Assembly: GCF_945862485.1 (NCBI RefSeq)
Contig: NZ_CAMAYF010000012.1
Span: 1 to 60,209 of the forward strand
DNA from: Sphingorhabdus sp. EL138
GTDB lineage: Bacteria > Pseudomonadota > Alphaproteobacteria > Sphingomonadales > Sphingomonadaceae
Reading direction: 5' to 3'
Length of the DNA: 60,209 bases
Part shown: positions 54,565 through 60,209 of the stretch, piece by piece
How positions within the stretch are numbered: position 1 is the first letter of the stretch
Layout of the letters: each line of letters opens with the position of its first letter
Program-made: the position numbers and the translations under genes
Notes under the pieces: generated by a model
Seen by the model: only the letters and a program-made list of their open reading frames with translations
Told to the model about the DNA's origin: nothing
Database searches by the model: none

Positions 54565-55754
54565 CAAGGTCAGTTTATGTATTAGGCGCAGGGGCACATC
54601 CGTGGGGGAAATGGCCAGATAAGCCACAGCTTCAACTCGCACATGAAGCCATGAATTTGGCGCTCGCAGATGCGTCGTTAGCTTGGCCCGAGATTCAAGG
54701 GCTTGTTGCCGCGAGTTCTCGGTTTGAGGGAGGCATGGGCTGGGGGCTTCACGCGAATGAAGTTGTTCAGTCGGTGGCTGAGCAAGGTATTCCATGCATT
54801 AATGTTGGCGGTGCGTGTGCTGCCGGAGCAGTGGCATTTCAAACAGCATATGCGTTGATTGCGAGCGGGCAGCATGACGTTGTTGCGGTTTTGGGTGCTG
54901 AACGAATGCCTAAGGGCTTTATCCCGCGGCCACCCGGTAGTCCTGATGACATTAGCGACAGCGATTATCTGCGTTGGGTGGCTATGGGCGCAACAAACCC
55001 AGCCTACTGGGCTATCGAAGCCAATAGACGTAAATTTGATTTTGGGACCAGCGATGAGACCTTAGCTCGGGCCGCGGTCATGATGCGAAAGAACGCAAGT
55101 GGCAACCGTCTCGCGCGCTTTCGCGCAGCCACTAGCATCGAAGAAGTACTGGCATCACCAATGGTTGCCGATCCGCTGCATCTTCTTGAAATTTGTCCAG
55201 TGAGTGACGGCGCCGCAGCAGTCATTTTGGGTACAGAAGAATATACTAGGAAAACTGGGCGCAAGCCAGTGGAGGTTGCGGGCTGTGCAATCGCTACCGG
55301 CGAGTTTGGTGACCCGGCGCGTCGTATTCCGACGGTATCGACTAACGTTTTACCTAATGTCTCTCACACCAGTGAGGTTGTAAATGCCGTAAATAGCGCA
55401 TGTGAAATGGCAGGAATTGGGCCAGAGGACGTTGATGTATTAGAAATGGCAGACAATACAGTCTGGCACTTGCTATCCTGGCCCGAGCTTTTTGGTTTTT
55501 ATGAACCCGGCCAAGGCGACTGGATGCTCGACAATGGCAAGCTTGAAATCGGTGGCCAGATATCGGTGAACCCTAGTGGGGGCTTTTTGTCTTTTGGCGA
55601 AGCAACGACTGCGCAGGCGGTTCTTCAGATATGCGAACTTACGTGGCAACTTCGCGGAGAGGCAGAAGGGCATCAAGTCCCCGATGCGACGATAGGCATG
55701 TCAGCAGTTTTAGGTTTGGGCGCGAACGGCGGGTCGGTTATTCTGAAGACCTGA
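54561..55754 (+). CDS. SCP2-type thiolase-fold protein, probable aldolase (Ltp2-like)
   Basis: A 397-residue thiolase-superfamily protein of the lipid-transfer (SCP2) group. The nucleophile-type Cys is present in GGACAAG (C86). The conserved His of the thiolase GHP motif is replaced by Glu in LSFGEATTAQ (E347), and the C-terminal Cys motif reads GLGANGGSVIL, so two of the usual thiolase residues are missing. With a DUF35 partner directly upstream this resembles retro-aldolases such as Ltp2 more than a true thiolase. Typical Ltp2 tyrosines could not be confirmed (MADNTVW aligns near one). Last gene of the operon. Confidence 0.8.
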   Translation: MTRSVYVLGAGAHPWGKWPDKPQLQLAHEAMNLALADASLAWPEIQGLVAASSRFEGGMGWGLHANEVVQSVAEQGIPCINVGGACAAGAVAFQTAYALIASGQHDVVAVLGAERMPKGFIPRPPGSPDDISDSDYLRWVAMGATNPAYWAIEANRRKFDFGTSDETLARAAVMMRKNASGNRLARFRAATSIEEVLASPMVADPLHLLEICPVSDGAAAVILGTEEYTRKTGRKPVEVAGCAIATGEFGDPARRIPTVSTNVLPNVSHTSEVVNAVNSACEMAGIGPEDVDVLEMADNTVWHLLSWPELFGFYEPGQGDWMLDNGKLEIGGQISVNPSGGFLSFGEATTAQAVLQICELTWQLRGEAEGHQVPDATIGMSAVLGLGANGGSVILKT

Positions 55755-55804
55755 GATACGGTATCGCCGTGACCAGTGAAGTTTCCGGCTTGCTCAGTAT
55801 TGAC

Positions 55805-56953
55805 TTAGCGCCAACGTAACATTGATTGATTGAGCGAGGCAACTGACCGGACGCCCATTAACTTCATATCGCGTTCGATTTCGTCACGCAGTTTGCCCAC
55901 TATGCGTCGCACGCCAGGTTCACCTGCGGCGGCCAACGCATACAGATATAATCGCCCGCCGGAACAAGCTGTCGCGCCAGCGGCGAGCGCTTTCAGGACA
56001 TGGCTTCCGCGTTGCACACCGCCATCGCAGATGATGTCGATTTTGCCGCCAACGGCGTCGGCGATTTCGGCAATCTGGTCAAAAGGCGAACGCGAGCCAT
56101 CCAATTGCCGACCGCCATGGTTGGAAACCATGATCGCGGTCGCGCCAATATCAACGGCCCGTTTCGCATCGTCTACGGACATGATGCCTTTCAGGCAAAA
56201 CTGACCGCCCCAATCCGACCTGACCTTTTCGGCCATTTTCCAGTCCATTGACGTATCAAGCATTGTGTTGAAATATTCGGCGACCGACACCGCGACATTG
56301 GTGCCGGCATCGACATGAGTCTGCAAATTGGGAAGCGCGAATTTCTCGCGAAAGATATAATTCAGCGCCCACATCGGGTGGATGGCATAGCTTAATACCG
56401 AGGCGGGCGTAAAACGCGGTGGAGAGGTAAACCCGCTACGCAGGCAACGTTCGCGGTTGCCCGAAACGATGGTATCAACGGTCAGCGCAATCGCATCGAA
56501 CTTCGCCGCCTTGCAGCGTTCGATCATCGATGCGTTCAGCCCTTTGTCTTTGTGGATGTAGAGCTGGAATAACTTCGGTGAAGTGATGGTCTCGCCGACT
56601 TCTTCAATGCTTACGGTCGCAAGTGAAGATATCCCAAACCATGTATTCAATTCCTGCGCTGTCGCAGCAACGGCACGCTCACCCTGCCAATGAAAAAGGC
56701 GCTGCAATGCCGTGGGTGACAACATGAGCGGCATCGAAATGCGTTTTCCCATGACTGTTGCACCCATGTCGATTTCAGACACGCCAGCAAGAACGTTCGG
56801 GACGAGGTCGCAACTGTCAAAAGCATTTGTGTTGCGGTCCTTCGTCCGCTCGTCATCTGCTGCCCCGTCGATATAATTGAATATCGGCGCCGGAAGCCGC
56901 CGCTTTGCTAACAACCTGAAGTCATTCACGTTATGGCAATCTGATAAATGCAT
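55805..56953 (-). CDS. FMN-dependent alpha-hydroxyacid oxidase/dehydrogenase
   Basis: A 382-residue TIM-barrel FMN enzyme of the L-lactate dehydrogenase / glycolate oxidase family. Seen: an N-terminal FNYIDGAADDERT, MLSPTALQRLFHWQGERA, and the catalytic His-Arg in SNHGGRQLDGSRSPFD, followed by DGGVQRGSHVLKALAAGA. It oxidises L-lactate or another 2-hydroxy acid to the keto acid. It stands alone, convergent with the aldolase-like gene and divergent from acs, and lacks the shared operator, so it is probably housekeeping rather than part of the island. Confidence 0.9.
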   Translation of the reverse strand: MHLSDCHNVNDFRLLAKRRLPAPIFNYIDGAADDERTKDRNTNAFDSCDLVPNVLAGVSEIDMGATVMGKRISMPLMLSPTALQRLFHWQGERAVAATAQELNTWFGISSLATVSIEEVGETITSPKLFQLYIHKDKGLNASMIERCKAAKFDAIALTVDTIVSGNRERCLRSGFTSPPRFTPASVLSYAIHPMWALNYIFREKFALPNLQTHVDAGTNVAVSVAEYFNTMLDTSMDWKMAEKVRSDWGGQFCLKGIMSVDDAKRAVDIGATAIMVSNHGGRQLDGSRSPFDQIAEIADAVGGKIDIICDGGVQRGSHVLKALAAGATACSGGRLYLYALAAAGEPGVRRIVGKLRDEIERDMKLMGVRSVASLNQSMLRWR

Positions 56954-57167
56954 TTGAGAGCTATGGCAGGGCTCGTTTGTAAATGCACTCGTTAAATTGC
57001 GCGTGCATCGGGCGCGCTAGAGCACTGCAATGCGAATGTCTAATATCTCGGTTCTATGGAAGTTAAGACTGCGCAAGATGACTTAATTTCGGTCACAATA
57101 GCTGACCAAAATAATTTGCCTCAGCTCCTTATAATCGCAATAGAACATGAAAGATTTGGAGGGCAAA

Positions 57168-59105
57168 ATGGCGGAAATCTATCCTGTTTCGGCTGAATGG
57201 AAGAAAAAGGCGTTTATTACGTCCGAACGTTATGACGCTGCTTATGCCCAATCGGTCAGTGACCCGGATACATTCTGGCGAGAGGAGGCCAAGCGCCTCG
57301 ACTGGATGACGCCTTTCACCAAAGTGAAGAACACAAGCTTCAACGAAACCGATTTCGGTATCAAATGGTTTGAAGATGGTGCGTTGAATGTCTCTGTAAA
57401 CTGCATTGATCGCCATCTGCCAGACCGCAAAGACGATATCGCGATCATCTGGGAAGGTGATGATCCTTCGCAGCAACGGCGGATCAGTTTTGGCGAATTG
57501 CATGCCGAAGTTTGCCTGATGGCGAACGCCTTAAAAGAATTGGGCGCACGCAAGGGCGACCGTATTACCATCTATATGCCGATGATCCCGGAAGCCGCGA
57601 TGGCCATGCTTGCGTGCACCCGCATTGGTGCCATCCATTCCATCGTATTTGGCGGATTTTCCCCCGATGCACTGGCGGGTCGTATTCAAGATTGTGATTC
57701 CAACATTGTCATCACGGCTGACGCTGGCATGCGCGGCGGCAAGCTGGTTCAGCTTAAGCAGAATGTTGATGAGGCGCTGACACATTGCACGTCGGTCAAG
57801 GCATGCCTTGTCGTCCGCCATGTCGGAAACGACATTGAAATGCAGGGCGACCGGGATGCTTGGTATCACGAGGCGCGCACAAAAGTCCCCAGCGATTGCG
57901 AACCAGAAGTGATGGGCGCAGAAGATCCGCTTTTTATTCTGTACACGTCGGGCTCAACGGGAAAGCCAAAGGGCGTGCTGCACACGACTGGCGGATATCT
58001 GGTGTGGGCAACGATGACTCACCATTATGTGTTCAACTACACGCCGGGCGAGGTCTATTGGTGTGCCGCCGACATTGGCTGGGTCACGGGACATAGCTAT
58101 GTCGTCTACGGCCCGCTCGCGAATGGGGCGACAACCGTCATGTTTGAAGGCGTGCCCAATTACCCCGACCACAGCCGTTTCTGGCAAATTGTTGACCGGC
58201 ACCAAGTCAATATTTTCTACGGCGCGCCAACGGCCTTGCGTTCACTGATGCGCGAAGGCGATGGATGGGTGAAGAAAACCTCGCGCAGTTCGCTGCAGCT
58301 ACTTGGGTCGGTCGGCGAGCCGATTAATCCCGAGGCATGGGAGTGGTATTATCATGTGGTGGGCGAAGGACGGTGCCCAATTGTCGACACCTATTGGCAG
58401 ACCGAAACCGGCGCGACGATGATGACGCCTTTACCCGGCGCGCATGCGCTTAAGCCGGGCGCAGCGTCAAAACCCATGTTCGGCGTGCAGCCAGCGATTG
58501 TCGATGCAGATGGCAAGGTGCTCGACGGCGCGACCGATGGCAATTTGTGCATGACCGATAGCTGGCCGGGCCAGATGCGCTCTGTCTGGGGCGATCATGA
58601 GCGGTTTTTCCAGACCTATTTTACGACCTATCCCGGCAAATATTTCACTGGCGATGGCTGCCGGCGGGATGCGGACGGTTATTATTGGATCACTGGCCGA
58701 GTGGATGACGTTATCAACGTATCGGGCCACCGCATGGGTACCGCTGAGGTCGAAAGCGCTCTCGTTGCCCATACCAAGGTGGCGGAGGCGGCGGTTGTCG
58801 GCTTTCCCCATGATATAAAGGGACAAGGCATTTACGCTTATGTCACGTTGAACGCGAATGAAGCGGAGGCACCGGAGGTTCGCGCCGAACTTGTTAAATG
58901 GGTCCGCCATGAAATTGGTCCCATTGCCACTCCGGATGTCATCCATTTTGCCCCCGGACTTCCCAAAACGCGTTCCGGCAAAATCATGCGCCGCATATTG
59001 CGCAAGATTGCCGAGGGTGATGTTTCCAACTTGGGCGACATCTCAACTCTCGCCGATCCTTCCGTCGTCGACATGTTAGTGCAAACACGCTCTGTTCCCA
59101 CATGA
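57168..59105 (+). CDS. acs: Acetyl-CoA synthetase
   Basis: A 645-residue ANL enzyme of full Acs length. Seen: [18 protein letters not shown]-loop [26 protein letters not shown], and the C-terminal [18 protein letters not shown] with the catalytic Lys, a known acetylation site in Acs. It activates acetate to acetyl-CoA, useful where a pathway releases acetate. ATG at 57168 follows GGAGGG by 4 bases; an upstream ATG at 57147 is less likely. Followed by a hairpin terminator. Confidence 0.94.
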   Translation: MAEIYPVSAEWKKKAFITSERYDAAYAQSVSDPDTFWREEAKRLDWMTPFTKVKNTSFNETDFGIKWFEDGALNVSVNCIDRHLPDRKDDIAIIWEGDDPSQQRRISFGELHAEVCLMANALKELGARKGDRITIYMPMIPEAAMAMLACTRIGAIHSIVFGGFSPDALAGRIQDCDSNIVITADAGMRGGKLVQLKQNVDEALTHCTSVKACLVVRHVGNDIEMQGDRDAWYHEARTKVPSDCEPEVMGAEDPLFILYTSGSTGKPKGVLHTTGGYLVWATMTHHYVFNYTPGEVYWCAADIGWVTGHSYVVYGPLANGATTVMFEGVPNYPDHSRFWQIVDRHQVNIFYGAPTALRSLMREGDGWVKKTSRSSLQLLGSVGEPINPEAWEWYYHVVGEGRCPIVDTYWQTETGATMMTPLPGAHALKPGAASKPMFGVQPAIVDADGKVLDGATDGNLCMTDSWPGQMRSVWGDHERFFQTYFTTYPGKYFTGDGCRRDADGYYWITGRVDDVINVSGHRMGTAEVESALVAHTKVAEAAVVGFPHDIKGQGIYAYVTLNANEAEAPEVRAELVKWVRHEIGPIATPDVIHFAPGLPKTRSGKIMRRILRKIAEGDVSNLGDISTLADPSVVDMLVQTRSVPT

Positions 59106-59177
59106 GGGACACGATTGGGAAATTTGACCTACGCAGGACTTATGTAACGGTTGTTGAGGACTGTTTAACAGAAGCAT

Positions 59178-59211
59178 AGAAACGGCGGATTTCGACGAAC
59201 CCGCCGTTTCT
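59178..59211 (+). terminator. Hairpin terminator after acs
   Basis: An 11-bp perfect stem AGAAACGGCGG / CCGCCGTTTCT with a 12-base loop. The T-tract is short and within the stem end (TTTCTCT). About 70 bp after the acs stop. The rest of 59106-59505 holds no gene. Confidence 0.65.
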
Positions 59212-59565
59212 CTGGTGCGACCCGTTTGTTGGGAATGACAACAGATAGCTTGAGAATCGCCTTTATGCACACCTCGTAATTGTGCGCTATCGAGGGTTAT
59301 GTTAAAAAATCCCGGCCTCACAATAGAACTTTCATAGCTCGACATAATGGGCCGAACGACGTCGACCCTAGGGAGAAGTTTTTAAAAGGGGCTGACGATA
59401 AGGGACCTTCCATATGTCAAATTCGCAGTTTTTGTGCAAATGCGAACCGGATGCTAGTTGCCGCAAAAGCCGGGTGCTACAGTCTAATACCTTAAACGCG
59501 GATGGTTGCTTGGTAGGAACCCAACTCTTGTTGTCAAACTTAATAGATGGCCTTACCGTAAATTG

Positions 59566-60084
59566 ATGAATGTCGATGCTGTCGATGCGTTTTTCAAAGC
59601 AACGGAGTCGTTCGCAGACGCTATGGTTCCTACTGTAGCTTATGTGTCGTGGACCCGACAGGGCCGCCAGATCGTCGTTAAGGCTCGACTGCGACTTACT
59701 TTGCAGGGTTTGGATGTCGCCTACAGGCGTTTTGAGTGGAACGGAGTGATTGCCGAGACATTTCCGCTTGCACAAATCGAGAAGTCCCAACGCGAGTTCA
59801 TCGAGGATATTCTTAAGGGAAACCTCAATTCACCCAATGGATTGATTGAGTTTCCACCACAACACGGAGGGGGCCACGCAGGCCAGTTCGTCGAACTGCA
59901 TCCGGACGGCTTAGAGCAACAGAGCCGAACTCTCGTCCTACAAATTCGCGGAGACGATCAAAATTCTCCTCTCAATTTTATGCCGCTCGACTGGGACCTG
60001 AAGGCTGCAGATCCGCCCTATGATAGTCTCGGCGAGCTTTTTCAAGATTTCGGCCTTGGGCTGTTGATTGTCGTTGAGAAGTGA
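59566..60084 (+). CDS. Unrecognised protein, C-terminus altered by IS junction
   Basis: A 172-residue open frame (192 if a TTG at 59506 is used). No family recognised. It looks soluble, with alternating beta-like segments (VPTVAYVSWT, KARLRLTLQGL), a Gly/His stretch PPQHGGGHAGQF, and an acidic end. The last codons (GTT-GAG-AAG-TGA, 60073-60084) coincide with the first copy of the IS-like repeat TGAGAAGTGACCCG, so the native C-terminus has probably been cut by the insertion. Function unknown. Confidence 0.5.
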   Translation: MNVDAVDAFFKATESFADAMVPTVAYVSWTRQGRQIVVKARLRLTLQGLDVAYRRFEWNGVIAETFPLAQIEKSQREFIEDILKGNLNSPNGLIEFPPQHGGGHAGQFVELHPDGLEQQSRTLVLQIRGDDQNSPLNFMPLDWDLKAADPPYDSLGELFQDFGLGLLIVVEK

Positions 60085-60209
60085 CCCGTTATTTTCACTG
60101 AGAAGTGACCCGGGTGGTTGTTATATCCCGCGTAGCGGGTTTTGGGTCAAGAGGTTGGTTTTTCCTTTCTGTTTTTGGGCGCTGCGGCACTGGCGCGGAA
60201 GCGGAAGCT
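60075..60209. mobile_element. End of an IS21-like element
   Basis: TGAGAAGTGACCCG occurs at 60075-60088 and again at 60099-60112, a 24-bp period, as in the multiple terminal repeats of IS21-family elements. A small hairpin CCCGC-GTA-GCGGG follows at 60127-60139, then the end of a minus-strand gene reaching the window edge. The exact outer boundary is not visible; it may lie at or just left of 60061-60075. Family call from memory of IS21 ends. Confidence 0.55.
60147..60209 (-). CDS. Partial IS21 helper protein (IstB-like), last 20 codons
   Basis: The minus strand is open from the window edge to TGA at 60149-60147, giving a basic tail beginning SFRFRASAAAPK. Short basic tails after a SFR/SYR motif are typical of IstB-type ATP-binding transposition helpers. 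Only 20 residues are visible, so the call leans on the adjacent terminal repeats. Confidence 0.45.
   Translation of the reverse strand, partial: SFRFRASAAAPKNRKEKPTS

Noticed and set aside
12315-55754. Interpretation as a steroid degradation cluster because of the MaoC/DUF35/SCP2 set and BVMOs
   Set aside because: No ketosteroid dehydrogenase, 3-ketosteroid hydroxylase, ketosteroid isomerase or meta-cleavage (HsaC-like) gene was seen. Only the side-chain-like module is present, so a steroid substrate is not supported.
1-60209. tRNA, rRNA, CRISPR array, riboswitch or replication origin
   Set aside because: No cloverleaf, rRNA-like stretch, regularly spaced repeats or known aptamer pattern was noticed on reading; a covariance-model scan would be decisive.

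Overview
The window reads as a chromosomal segment of an aerobic alphaproteobacterium, most likely a sphingomonad (Sphingomonadaceae). The grounds are two long TonB-dependent receptors with classical signal peptides, tightly overlapping catabolic operons, moderate-to-high GC, and a gene mix (many flavin monooxygenases, CoA ligases and cyclase-family hydrolases) typical of that group. The genus cannot be settled from the sequence. No rRNA, tRNA or CRISPR array was seen.

Layout. 1-557: 3' part of a carotenoid-oxygenase gene broken by a one-base deletion. About 560-4970: decayed prophage-like tract with a ParB-domain/DNA methyltransferase, a DUF5681 protein, an unrecognised gene on the other strand, and a terminase large-subunit relic with an internal stop. 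4973-12170: LysR regulator, then a valine/isobutyryl-CoA degradation locus (mmsA, isobutyryl-CoA dehydrogenase, hydroxyisobutyryl-CoA hydrolase, enoyl-CoA hydratase, mmsB) that contains an unexpected heme-oxygenase-like gene.

12315-55754: a catabolic island of about 43 kb with four Baeyer-Villiger monooxygenases, one FMO-type monooxygenase, three acyl-CoA ligases, three SDRs, two CoA-transferases, an alpha/beta hydrolase, two cyclase-family hydrolases, a kinase plus small partner resembling LvaA/LvaB of levulinate catabolism, a BKACE enzyme, beta-oxidation enzymes, a PQQ alcohol dehydrogenase with an aldehyde dehydrogenase, two TonB receptors, an MFS carrier and a MaoC/MaoC/DUF35/SCP2-thiolase group. 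The simplest reading is uptake and stepwise ring opening of an alicyclic (perhaps terpenoid) substrate: alcohol to ketone (SDR, PQQ-ADH), ketone to lactone (BVMO), lactone to hydroxy acid (hydrolases), CoA activation, hydroxyacyl-CoA phosphorylation and beta-oxidation. The substrate is unknown.

The strongest new signal is a 16-bp palindrome, TCAACA-N4-TGTTGA, at seven places (14024, 17510, 27150, 35290, 45686, 45872, 53029). All lie in promoter regions of this island, several overlap a -35-like TTGA(C/A) element, and none was noticed elsewhere. It looks like the operator of one local regulator, most likely the TetR-family protein at 52192-52851. A second TetR gene (22491-23095) is broken by a frameshift.

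55805-60209: FMN-dependent hydroxyacid oxidase, acetyl-CoA synthetase, an unrecognised gene whose end runs into an IS21-like terminus, and the last codons of a probable IS21 helper gene at the right edge.
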